Assembly: GCA_003972855.1 (NCBI GenBank)
Contig: QOAS01000030.1
Coordinates: 1-13,675, forward strand
From: Gammaproteobacteria bacterium
Lineage (GTDB): Bacteria; Aquificota; Aquificia; Aquificales; QOAS01
Reading direction: 5' to 3'
DNA: 13,675 nt
The notes beneath the pieces are model-generated. The model had not been told where the DNA came from. It ran no database searches and was given only the letters and a program-made list of their open reading frames with translations. Shown here one piece after another: positions 1-6,311 of this stretch (the stretch's first letter is position 1; each line of letters opens with the position of its first letter). The translations under genes were made by a program, and so were the position numbers.

Positions 1-476
1 AATTTCTTATCAAAACCTACATAAGGGTTAGGGTAAACGGAAAACCCTACAAAGCTTGGAACATTTCCCACTATTTTAGCGAATTGATAAACATTTTTCC
101 ATATGTTTTTTCCGAATTTTTCGTTATACCACAGAATAAAAGCCTTTTCCTTCAGCTCGGGAATATATAGCCTTTTAAAAATCCTATCCGCCTTTTTCAA
201 ATTATGTTTTAAACGGCGTATCGCCGCGATTTTAAAATGTATTCTGTAATCCAACTTGTTGATTTCTTCTTTTAGAGTTTCTATACGGGAACTTAAATAA
301 TGGTTAACTACAAATATTGCAACAAAACTGGTAACCGAAAGGAGACTTAAATATAGATTTTTACCTCTTAGGTATCCTAAAAAAACTATTCCTATTTTTT
401 GAATAAAACTTTCTCGTTTATGGGTGGTTAAATTTATGCTTATATATTTCTTTCTTCTTCTATGAAACCTAAACAT
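1..476 (-). CDS. pilN: PilN-like type IV pilus assembly protein (3' end missing)
   Basis: The frame stays open from the ATG at 476 to the left edge, giving 158 codons without a stop, so the C-terminus is missing. Visible layout: a basic cytoplasmic N-terminus (about residues 1-40, with RRRKK and a short ISINLTTH motif), one hydrophobic membrane span (about 41-61), then a charged helical, coiled-coil-like stretch (about 62-115). This is the architecture of PilN, a bitopic inner-membrane protein of the type IV pilus alignment complex whose N-terminal INLLP-type peptide binds PilM. INLTT here is a weaker version of that motif. The start overlaps the upstream PilM-like gene by 8 bp (ATGTTTAG), and a purine-rich GGGGAGAGG lies just upstream inside that gene, so translational coupling is likely. 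The family call rests on topology, motif and position; a GspL/EpsL-type protein of another secretion system is possible. Confidence 0.66.
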   Translation of the reverse strand, partial: MFRFHRRRKKYISINLTTHKRESFIQKIGIVFLGYLRGKNLYLSLLSVTSFVAIFVVNHYLSSRIETLKEEINKLDYRIHFKIAAIRRLKHNLKKADRIFKRLYIPELKEKAFILWYNEKFGKNIWKNVYQFAKIVGNVPSFVGFSVYPNPYVGFDKK

Positions 477-1422
477 TTAATAACCTCTCCCCTAAGGTAT
501 AGGTTAAAGCGTATCTATCGGGAAATTTATCTATTGATACTATACCAAATATTGGCAACTTTTCTAAAAAAAATTCGGTTAAATGTTCATATTCCGTAAC
601 TATTCCGGCTAAATATATGTTACTTATATCGTTTAAAACTATATAGTTTCTAATATCCCAAATAATTAGGTTTAATAAATCCTCCGCAACTTTATCTTCT
701 GAAAATAGATAAGAAAAAGTTTCGTAAAGTATATTGTCCCTTCTATAGGAGACTATCAAGATTTTATTCCTTTCGGTATATAGAATCGTAAACGGTTCAG
801 GTAAACCTTTTAGTAAACCGAGATTTATTAAACATACGGGCTCGTAACTTATAACTTCAAGTTCCAACCCCAGTTCTTCAAAAACCTCCTCTATCTTCCT
901 GATAATTTCGCTCTCAACTACGGTAACCAATACCCTATAAGGTTCATTTTCATTACTATCCAAAATATCGTAGGAATATAGAACTTCTGTGTGAGGGAAA
1001 TTTTCACTAATATCTTCTTGAATATACAAATCAACACTCTGTATTAGTTCATTCCTCTTTATAGTTTTTGGGAAAGTATAAATCCTTACCAAACCAAACC
1101 GCGCGGGTATATATGTTCCAAAGACAGCATTGGCAAAAAGCTTTGGTTTTTGAACCATTAATTCTTTCAGTTCCTCTTTAAGGTGTTCTAAAACTTCTTC
1201 AATAGTAGTTTCCTCAGGATAAGTTCTTTCAAAAGGTTTTTTTAAAGTTTGATAATTGCTATTAAAAGAAAGCCCCCTATAAAACACGGTATCAACCACA
1301 AAGGGAAAAACAACTTTTTCTCTTTTACTTAACAAAGGTAATTTTAGTTTATTTAAAGGCGGTAAAAGATTATATTTTTCCCTTGGGGGTTCCAAGAACG
1401 GTAACTTGTCTATTAACCTCAT
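469..1422 (-). CDS. pilM: PilM-like actin-fold protein, degenerate nucleotide site
   Basis: This 317-residue soluble protein matches the PilM outline. The segment ELIQSVDLYIQEDI (about 125-138) followed by TEVLYSYDIL corresponds to PilM's conserved ELxxAIxxEAExxIPF...LDYQIL region. Next comes VLVTVVESEIIRKIEEVFEELGLELEVISYEP, typical of the first actin-like half, here about residues 164-195. IYLAGIV (about 269-275) sits where PilM has its LSGG-type adenosine motif. PilM is the cytoplasmic ring protein that binds PilN's N-terminus. Oddities: the expected DxG phosphate loops read FVVDTVFYRG (about 41-50) and ILYTERNKILIV (about 213-224), with the key glycines missing, and there is an N-terminal extension of about 36 residues containing NLLPP. 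It starts 15 bp after aroK and overlaps pilN. No clear SD precedes the ATG. The family assignment is good; ATP binding is doubtful. Confidence 0.68.
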   Translation of the reverse strand: MRLIDKLPFLEPPREKYNLLPPLNKLKLPLLSKREKVVFPFVVDTVFYRGLSFNSNYQTLKKPFERTYPEETTIEEVLEHLKEELKELMVQKPKLFANAVFGTYIPARFGLVRIYTFPKTIKRNELIQSVDLYIQEDISENFPHTEVLYSYDILDSNENEPYRVLVTVVESEIIRKIEEVFEELGLELEVISYEPVCLINLGLLKGLPEPFTILYTERNKILIVSYRRDNILYETFSYLFSEDKVAEDLLNLIIWDIRNYIVLNDISNIYLAGIVTEYEHLTEFFLEKLPIFGIVSIDKFPDRYALTYTLGERLLNV

Positions 1423-1437
1423 AGTGGTAAAAAAAGA

Positions 1438-1953
1438 TTATAAATGTCTCCTTTTGGTAAGTTGCAAAAAAGAGAGTATTTTTTGCACCGTTTTTTCCAC
1501 CGACTTTTGGCTCTCTATTCTTATGTGGGCTTGGGAGTATACTTTTTTCCTCTCTTCAAAAAGCTTTTTTAGCTCCTCACCGCTTTTTTGCAAAAGGGGA
1601 CGATTGGGGTCTTTTGCGGTTCTTCTCTTGAAGGTTTCAAAATCTATATCCAACCATATTACGGTTCCGTTCTTTTTCATAAACTCCATTGCGGTTGGGT
1701 TTGCTCCCAATCCCCCGCCGGTCGCTATAACAAAGGTTGGCAAAGAGTGTGTTACATCCTTCAGGACTTCCAACTCAAGTTTTCTAAAGTAATCTTCACC
1801 TTTTAAGGAAAATATCTGGGGTATGGTTAAACCTTCACGGATTTCTATTTCCTCGTCAAGGTCCACAAAAGGTGTTTTTAGTTTTCTCGCAAGAAGGCGC
1901 CCTACGGTGGTTTTTCCGCTTCCCATAAAACCTACGAGGTAAATCCTTTTCAT
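1438..1953 (-). CDS. aroK: Shikimate kinase
   Basis: A 171-residue cytosolic enzyme that phosphorylates shikimate at O3 using ATP, the fifth step of the chorismate pathway. Motifs visible: P-loop GFMGSGKTT at residues 8-16; VDLDEEI with D31 and D33 (magnesium/shikimate side); YFRKLE with R57 and E60; ATGGG at 77-81 (shikimate binding); and NRPLL with R118 in the lid. The length is normal for AroK. Downstream genes are PilM-like and PilN-like, and aroK sits beside pil genes in several bacteria, which supports both calls. The start is the ATG at 1953: the next upstream in-frame codons run only to a TAA. A GGAGG at 1976-1980 is 22 bp away, too far to serve this start, and the ATG at 1961-1963 is out of frame. 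A 250-bp structured spacer, possibly inserted, separates it from dus. Confidence 0.95.
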   Translation of the reverse strand: MKRIYLVGFMGSGKTTVGRLLARKLKTPFVDLDEEIEIREGLTIPQIFSLKGEDYFRKLELEVLKDVTHSLPTFVIATGGGLGANPTAMEFMKKNGTVIWLDIDFETFKRRTAKDPNRPLLQKSGEELKKLFEERKKVYSQAHIRIESQKSVEKTVQKILSFLQLTKRRHL

Positions 1954-2065
1954 AGAAATCCATTGTTGTTAGAAACCTCCTATCTGCGATAGGGGAAAAA
2001 GCGACCAAGGTAAAAAATATTTGCAAACTCCAAAGGTTTGGTTACAGCCTAACCGCTAAAGTGAA

Positions 2066-2188
2066 GAGCTAAAAATAAACCCCTTGTGAGGGGATAGGCT
2101 AACAACCCGTGTTGGTGGTGGCTATCTCCTTTTGGAATAGACACTGCATAAAGTCAAAACTTGCATCTTTGATGCGGGATGGTTGACA
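2066..2188 (+). repeat. IS200/IS605 right-end (omega-RNA-like) relic, copy 1
   Basis: Shared with the copy at 6889-7036: AGCTAAAA at the left (2067-2074), an internal GC hairpin, a GTGGTGG block followed by CCTTTT, and a terminal hairpin GCATC-TTT-GATGCGGG followed by GGTTGACAA. The terminal stem here is weakened by G-T pairs (CTTG against CGGG), so this copy looks more decayed. The layout of a GC hairpin closed by a G-rich strand and followed by TTGAC/TTAC is typical of right ends of IS200/IS605 elements, where the same DNA encodes the TnpB guide RNA. No tnpA or tnpB is nearby. The alternative is a dispersed structured ncRNA unrelated to transposons. Boundaries are approximate. Confidence 0.42.
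2071..2093 (-). terminator. Terminator-like hairpin upstream of aroK
   Basis: On the minus strand the stem CCCCT-CACA-AGGGG is followed immediately by TTTATTTTT, the form of a weak intrinsic terminator. It lies between dus and aroK, in the direction of transcription, so it could end dus transcripts or partly attenuate aroK-pilM-pilN. The stem is only 5 bp, so termination strength in a thermophile is doubtful. Confidence 0.35.
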
Positions 2189-2203
2189 AAAAAACAATTG
2201 TTG

Positions 2204-3145
2204 TTAAAGTTTTTCGGAAAACTCTTTAAGCTTGGCAATAAAAGGTTCGCAACCTTTAAGGGTCACAAGTTCCCTTTTTATTTCCCCGCTGTTTGGAAAA
2301 CCTTTTAGCAGTTGAACCAAAATGGAGCGGATTTCAAAACAGGCTTTTTCCCGCGAAGGATAGTATTCAAACATCCACTCCAAAAGTTTTAAAACGGTTT
2401 TAAGTCTTTCTCCCAAGGGAACGGTTAATTTCTTTTTCTCTCTGTATTCTTTAAAAATCCAAGGGTTAGAAAGGGCGGCTCTACCTACCATAACCGCATC
2501 GCACCCGGTTTCCTCAAACATTCGGTCTATATCTTCATAGGTCTTTACATCTCCGCTACCTATTACGGGAACGGGCGAGAGTTTTTTTAAATCAGCTATT
2601 CTTTTCCAATTAGCCTCTCCCGAATATCCCTGCTTTCCCAAACGGGGGTGTAAAGCTATGGCGGATATCCCTCCCTCTATAAGGGCTTGGGCTATTTTTT
2701 CCATAATGTCTTCTTCCAATCCGAGACGGGTTTTGGCGGTAACGGGAATACCGTAAGGTTTTAAAGCTTCTGTCGTTTCCTTTACCACTTCTTTCATTAA
2801 CGAGGGGTTTTCCATAAGTTTGCCCCCTGCCCCTGTTTTTAAAACTTTGGGAACCGAACAGCCGAAGTTTATGTCTATCGCATCGGGTTTCAGTTTCTCC
2901 GCCACTATAACCGCCGCCTGGGCAATTTCCTCGGGATTTCTTCCAAATAGTTGAATGTGAATGGGTCTTTCCAAAGGTGTAAAAAAGGCATACTTTTGGG
3001 GAATACCCCTATGGATAATTCCGGGAGCGCTTATAAGCTCGGTATAGGTTCTATCCGCTCCCAAAAGGCGGGCAAGTCTTCGGAAGGCGGAATGGGTATA
3101 ACCCGCCATTGGGGCTAAAATAACTTCACCTTTTTTGACCACCAT
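2204..3145 (-). CDS. dus: tRNA-dihydrouridine synthase (Dus family)
   Basis: A 313-residue flavoenzyme that reduces specific uridines in tRNA to dihydrouridine using FMN and NADPH. Visible TIM-barrel motifs in order: LAPMAG (10-15), HIQLFG (63-68), INFGC with catalytic C96, VLKTGAGGKLM (101-111), AKTRLG (137-142), the ALHPR histidine H166, GSGDV (196-200) and the phosphate-binding GRAALSNPWIF (221-231). Two common motifs are varied: GCS replaces the usual GCP after the catalytic cysteine, and GSGDV replaces GNGDI. The length is normal, and the barrel is followed by the usual helical domain. The subtype (DusA, B or C-like) cannot be fixed by eye. The ATG at 3145 leaves a short N-terminus, as in other Dus proteins, and has no evident SD. 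It is first of a minus-strand run and divergent from the sigma factor. Confidence 0.93.
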   Translation of the reverse strand: MVVKKGEVILAPMAGYTHSAFRRLARLLGADRTYTELISAPGIIHRGIPQKYAFFTPLERPIHIQLFGRNPEEIAQAAVIVAEKLKPDAIDINFGCSVPKVLKTGAGGKLMENPSLMKEVVKETTEALKPYGIPVTAKTRLGLEEDIMEKIAQALIEGGISAIALHPRLGKQGYSGEANWKRIADLKKLSPVPVIGSGDVKTYEDIDRMFEETGCDAVMVGRAALSNPWIFKEYREKKKLTVPLGERLKTVLKLLEWMFEYYPSREKACFEIRSILVQLLKGFPNSGEIKRELVTLKGCEPFIAKLKEFSEKL

Positions 3146-3235
3146 TTTGCGATTTATGTCATTGTCAATTTTTATGCAAACCCTAACTTTGTTGAGTTTG
3201 CTCTTCTTAAACCCCTTTAGGTAAATTTAAAAATT

Positions 3236-4177
3236 ATGTATTCTCCAACAGAACAGGAATTTTTGAAAAAATACCTAAAAAAGATTTCCAAAATTCCTCT
3301 TTTGTCCCCCGAGGAGGAAAAAGAGTTGGCAAAAAGGGCTAAAGAGGGAGACAAAGAAGCCTTAAAGAAATTGGTAGAGTCCAACTTGAGGTTTGTCGTT
3401 TCCGTAGCACGCCAATACACGGGTTACGGCGTTCCCCTTTCCGAACTTATTGCGGCGGGTAATTTAGGACTTTTGGAGGCGGCACGGAGGTTTGACCCCG
3501 ATAAGGGGGTTAGGTTTATCTCCTACGCGGTTTGGTGGATAAGACAAGCCATTATGCAGGCTATAGCCCAACACACGGGGGCGGTAAAACTGCCGGTAAA
3601 ACACCTCAATTTGGTAAACAGGATTTCCCATGTTTACGCGGAACTTCTGAAAGAGTTGGGAGAAGAACCTCCGCCCCAACTTATTGCGGAAAGGCTTAAT
3701 CGGGAATTGGTAGAAAAGGAGTTGGAAAAGAAATTGAATAGAAAACCTACCGAGGAGGAGATAAAGAAAACCTTGGAGGAGAAAAAGAAAAAAGGGGAGT
3801 ATATAACTCCCGAAGAGATAACGGAGATAACCAGTCTCACCCGCGAAGCCTTATCTTTGGATATGCCTATAGGCGACGAAGAGGATACCCACTTTATAGA
3901 TTTTCTCTCTTTTCACGGAACGGAAGACGTTGAGAGGAAGATTATTGAAGAAAGTCTTCGGAAGGAGATTAAAAAACTTTTGGAACAACTACCAGAGAAG
4001 GAGAGAAAAGTTATAGAACTCCGTTTCGGTCTTACCGGTGAAGAACCCAAAACTCTAAGGGAGATAGGGGAAATTTTAGGTATCTCCCGTGAGAGAACCC
4101 GCCAGTTGGAAAACAGGGCTTTAAGGAAACTAAGGCAGTTGGCTATGAAACGCCATTTGAAGGAATTTCTTTCCTAA
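3236..4177 (+). CDS. RNA polymerase sigma-70 family factor (RpoD/RpoS-like, no region 1.1)
   Basis: This 313-residue sigma factor directs RNA polymerase to promoters. Order: region 1.2 (about 6-40), region 2.1-2.2 (LRFVVSVARQY, 51-61; GNLGLLEAARRFDP, 75-88), region 2.3-2.4 (FISYAVWWIRQAIMQAIA, about 94-111), region 3.0 (VKLPVKHLNLVNRISH, about 117-132), region 3.2 finger (about 207-226) and region 4 with the helix-turn-helix TLREIGEILGISRERTRQLENRALRKLR (273-300). It lacks region 1.1 and is much shorter than typical housekeeping RpoD, which suggests a group 2 factor, although a compact primary sigma cannot be excluded. Between the EEPPPQLIAERL motif and SLDMPIGDEED there are about 50 residues where about 18 are usual: a lysine/glutamate-rich insertion (about 153-195). 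The 3' end overlaps acpS by 35 bp. Only a weak AGGT precedes the ATG. Confidence 0.92.
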   Translation: MYSPTEQEFLKKYLKKISKIPLLSPEEEKELAKRAKEGDKEALKKLVESNLRFVVSVARQYTGYGVPLSELIAAGNLGLLEAARRFDPDKGVRFISYAVWWIRQAIMQAIAQHTGAVKLPVKHLNLVNRISHVYAELLKELGEEPPPQLIAERLNRELVEKELEKKLNRKPTEEEIKKTLEEKKKKGEYITPEEITEITSLTREALSLDMPIGDEEDTHFIDFLSFHGTEDVERKIIEESLRKEIKKLLEQLPEKERKVIELRFGLTGEEPKTLREIGEILGISRERTRQLENRALRKLRQLAMKRHLKEFLS

Positions 4178-4535
4178 CTATTTGGGCTACCGCCACGGAG
4201 TAGTCCCTTTCGTGGGCTAAAGAGATAATTACCTTTAAGTTGTGCTTCTTTAATTGCTCACCCTCTTTACCCAAAATTACCGCGGTAGCGGGATAACCTT
4301 TCTTACCCAAAACTTCTATCTGTTTAAATTTCAAAACTTTGCCAAAAATTTGAAAGTATGCTTTTATAACCGCCTCCTTAGCAGCCCATCTTGCGGCGAG
4401 GCAGGGAACGGGGTCTCTGAAGGTTTGACAATACTCTATTTCCCTTTCGGTGTAAATTCTTTCTAGAAATCTCTCCCCAAAGGTTTCCAAGCTTTTTCTA
4501 ATCCTTTCGTTGGATACTATGTCAATTCCGAGCAT
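4143..4535 (-). CDS. acpS: Holo-[acyl-carrier-protein] synthase
   Basis: A 130-residue 4'-phosphopantetheinyl transferase that moves phosphopantetheine from CoA to the serine of acyl carrier protein, activating it for fatty-acid synthesis. Motifs: GIDIV at residues 3-7 with D5 (magnesium), the ERFLERIYTEREIEYC segment, and AARWAAKEAVIKA (47-59) with E54 (second magnesium ligand and the family signature). The C-terminal ISLAHERDYSVAVAQIV matches the conserved strand-helix ending. Length is normal, with about 10 extra C-terminal residues that fall in the overlap with the sigma gene. Its ATG faces that of the Spy-like gene across 21 bp and has no visible SD. Confidence 0.93.
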   Translation of the reverse strand: MLGIDIVSNERIRKSLETFGERFLERIYTEREIEYCQTFRDPVPCLAARWAAKEAVIKAYFQIFGKVLKFKQIEVLGKKGYPATAVILGKEGEQLKKHNLKVIISLAHERDYSVAVAQIVRKEIPSNGVS

Positions 4536-4556
4536 CGGAGCAATATTAAACTCTTT

Positions 4557-4973
4557 ATGAGGAAATTTTTGTTAGGTTTACTGACGCTGGGAGTTTTTTC
4601 TTTGTCATTGAGCGCCCAAAGATTGTGTGAGACCCATTACTACATTGTTGAACCGGTAAAGCTTATGCCCGTTCTTTTAAAACACTATAAGGAATTGGGT
4701 CTTTCTCCCGAGCAAAGGTTAAAGATTAAAGAGGAAATCAGGTTTCTCAAGGAAAAAATTCTTCCCTTAAATAGGGCTATTGATAAGCTCTCCAAAAAGG
4801 TTAGGGAAGATATGCTACATTCGGATAATCGCCTTTTGGTGGAAGGTGAACTGCGAATTTTGGCAAACCTCAAGGTGGAAAAAAGTCTCTACAACTACAA
4901 GTGTATTAGGTTTTTAAAGGAGACCCTTACGGAGGAGCAGTTTAAAAAATTACTGGAGTTGGCGGGATACTAA
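4557..4973 (+). CDS. Spy/CpxP-like periplasmic protein
   Basis: A 138-residue protein with a clear signal peptide (MRKF, hydrophobic core LLGLLTLGVFSLSL, cleavage after SLSA near residue 20). The mature part is almost all charged helix and carries two LTxxQ-type motifs, LSPEQ (about 49-53) and LTEEQ (about 124-128), the hallmark of the Spy/CpxP/LTXXQ family of small periplasmic chaperones and metal or envelope-stress sensors. Two cysteines (C24 and one near 115) could form a disulfide across the helical hairpin. It is 12 bp upstream of a PpiD-like foldase, which fits a shared envelope-folding role. The exact function is not determinable; the family is weakly conserved and the call rests on signal peptide, helix content and motifs. 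No SD is visible before the ATG. Confidence 0.62.
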   Translation: MRKFLLGLLTLGVFSLSLSAQRLCETHYYIVEPVKLMPVLLKHYKELGLSPEQRLKIKEEIRFLKEKILPLNRAIDKLSKKVREDMLHSDNRLLVEGELRILANLKVEKSLYNYKCIRFLKETLTEEQFKKLLELAGY

Positions 4974-4985
4974 AATAAACTCGGT

Positions 4986-6311
4986 ATGTTCAAGTTTGTA
5001 TATTCCAAAAGTTGGATTTCTAAAGTTTTCTTAGCGGTTCTCGCCTTTTCTTTTATCCTCGGAACCGCCATTATGTGGGGTCCCGGAGGGCTTAATTTCG
5101 GTTTCGGAAATTATGTAATAAAGGTGGAAGATATAACCGTAACCCCTAAGGAATTTATATTGGAGCTTGGCAGACTGCAGAGAAGTTACGGCGAAAAAAT
5201 ATCACGGGATAAACTAAAGGCGGAGGCTTTGAACAATCTTTTAATAACCGCTATATTTGCCTATTTGGCGGAAAAAAATGGATTTTATGTTTCCAATGAA
5301 GAGGTTAAGGACTTTATTGTTCGTCAATTTTCCGACAAAAACGGGAAATTTAACGAAAAGGAATTCCAAAGGTATCTGCAATATTTGAAATTAACCCCCA
5401 AGGAGTTTGAAAAAATTGTAAAAACCACTCTTTTGGCGAATAAATACAAGTCCGCGGTCTTTTCAACAACATATGTCAATAGAGAAACTTTAAATGCCTA
5501 CCTGTTCCCGTTTACTTTGAAAATTAAAGCCCAAATTTTGGAACTGAATTACAAACAATTTACTTCTAAAGTGAAATTTGACGAAGAGGAACTAAGGGAG
5601 TTTTACAAAAAGATACAAAATAATTTTGCGATAGAAGAACCTCCAAAGGTGGAAATTTTTAAAGTAGCCTCCGAAGGGGAGGTTAAAGAGTTATATAACT
5701 CCCTCACGAAGGGGAAAAATTTAAAACTGAAACCATTTAAGGTTTTCCCGATAAGCAAAGGGGAAAAATACGGCGAATTCAAGAAGTTGGTAGAAAAGGT
5801 TTTGAAAAACAAAAAGGTTGCGGTTGAAAAGTCAAAAGACGGTTACCTAATAGCGGTCTACAGGGAAGGCGAAAGGAGAATCCCCTCTTTTGAAGAGGTA
5901 AAAGAGCAGGTAAAACTCCTTTACGAGAAATTTAAAACCTTAGAATGGATGGAAAAACACAAGGAGAAATTGGCTAAGGAGGTGTTAGACGGAAAATATA
6001 AGGCTCAAGCCAAAGAGCTTGAGACGATAGGTTTTACCCTAATGCAGAATTTTGGTATTCCCGTGCAAACCCTTTTGGAGGTTTTAAAGGGTAAAAGGTA
6101 TATTGCGGTAAAAACGGGCGAAGGGTTGGCGGTTATAAAAATCCTCTCGGTTGGGGAAGAGGGAAATATTTCCGCGGAAGTTAAGGATTACTACCGCCTC
6201 CTTGTAAGAAACTCCCAATATCTTAGGAAACTCCAAGAGGTTTTGCAGGAGGTTTACCGCAACGGTGGTATTGAGGTAAAAATCAACAACCGACTGGTGG
6301 AAAGTCTTTAA
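4986..6311 (+). CDS. PpiD/SurA-like membrane-anchored periplasmic chaperone
   Basis: This 441-residue protein begins like PpiD: a short cytoplasmic tail (MFKFVYSKSWISK), one membrane anchor (about 11-31) and a periplasmic remainder. Residues about 43-185 resemble the SurA N-terminal chaperone domain: VIKVEDITVTPKEF, a helix ending in NLLITAIFAYLAEKNGFYVSNEEV, then GKFNEKEFQRYLQYLKLTPKEFEK. The middle (about 218-325) occupies the parvulin position, but the strands are short and the VxHIL-type start of a working rotamase is replaced by PKVEIFKVAS. Peptidyl-prolyl isomerase activity is therefore doubtful, and a chaperone role is more likely. The C-terminal helices (about 385-440) complete a SurA-like core. 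It lies in an apparent operon with the Spy-like gene, and its stop overlaps the archease stop by 4 bp. The family call is good; the activity is inferred. Confidence 0.75.
   Translation: MFKFVYSKSWISKVFLAVLAFSFILGTAIMWGPGGLNFGFGNYVIKVEDITVTPKEFILELGRLQRSYGEKISRDKLKAEALNNLLITAIFAYLAEKNGFYVSNEEVKDFIVRQFSDKNGKFNEKEFQRYLQYLKLTPKEFEKIVKTTLLANKYKSAVFSTTYVNRETLNAYLFPFTLKIKAQILELNYKQFTSKVKFDEEELREFYKKIQNNFAIEEPPKVEIFKVASEGEVKELYNSLTKGKNLKLKPFKVFPISKGEKYGEFKKLVEKVLKNKKVAVEKSKDGYLIAVYREGERRIPSFEEVKEQVKLLYEKFKTLEWMEKHKEKLAKEVLDGKYKAQAKELETIGFTLMQNFGIPVQTLLEVLKGKRYIAVKTGEGLAVIKILSVGEEGNISAEVKDYYRLLVRNSQYLRKLQEVLQEVYRNGGIEVKINNRLVESL

Larger units (their letters stand above)
1954..2203. other. Structured dus-aroK spacer
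   Basis: No coding region is supported here. The spacer is rich in stem-loops: CCTATC-TGC-GATAGG (1979-1993), CAAAC...GTTTG (2024-2040), a long-range AGCCTA/TAGGCT pairing (2046-2051 with 2095-2100) enclosing CCCCT-TGTG-AGGGG (2080-2093), and CTTGCATC-TTT-GATGCGGG (2160-2178). Other gaps in the window's operons are 4-19 bp, so 250 bp inside a co-directional pair stands out. The right part, from about 2066, resembles the 6889-7036 element. It would be transcribed as antisense of that element if the dus-aroK operon is read through. Confidence 0.7.
1962..2206. repeat. 10-bp direct repeats flanking the spacer element
   Basis: ATTGTTGTTA occurs at 1962-1971 and again at 2197-2206, bracketing the 225-bp interior. 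The right copy contains the dus stop codon (TAA on the minus strand). Deleting one repeat plus the interior would leave a 15-bp dus-aroK gap, like the neighbouring operon gaps. This resembles a target-site duplication or a recombination scar. The repeat is low in complexity, and IS200/IS605 elements do not normally duplicate their target, so the link to an insertion is inference. Confidence 0.45.

Noticed and set aside
1406..1806. Open frames on the plus strand opposite aroK
   Set aside because: They mirror a gene with complete shikimate kinase motifs and have no family resemblance.
1857..1963. 35-codon frame from the out-of-frame ATG at 1963, 12 bp after GGAGG
   Set aside because: It overlaps the conserved aroK N-terminus and its translation shows nothing recognisable; kept only as an explanation of the misplaced GGAGG.
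1961..1980. Possible CRISPR repeat fragment (GTTTCTAACAAC on the minus strand)
   Set aside because: No regular repeat-spacer spacing; the only second copy is the single direct repeat 225 bp away.
3143..3168. TTGACA at 3163-3168 (minus strand) as a dus promoter
   Set aside because: The matching -10 would fall on the dus start codon and no -10-like hexamer is there.
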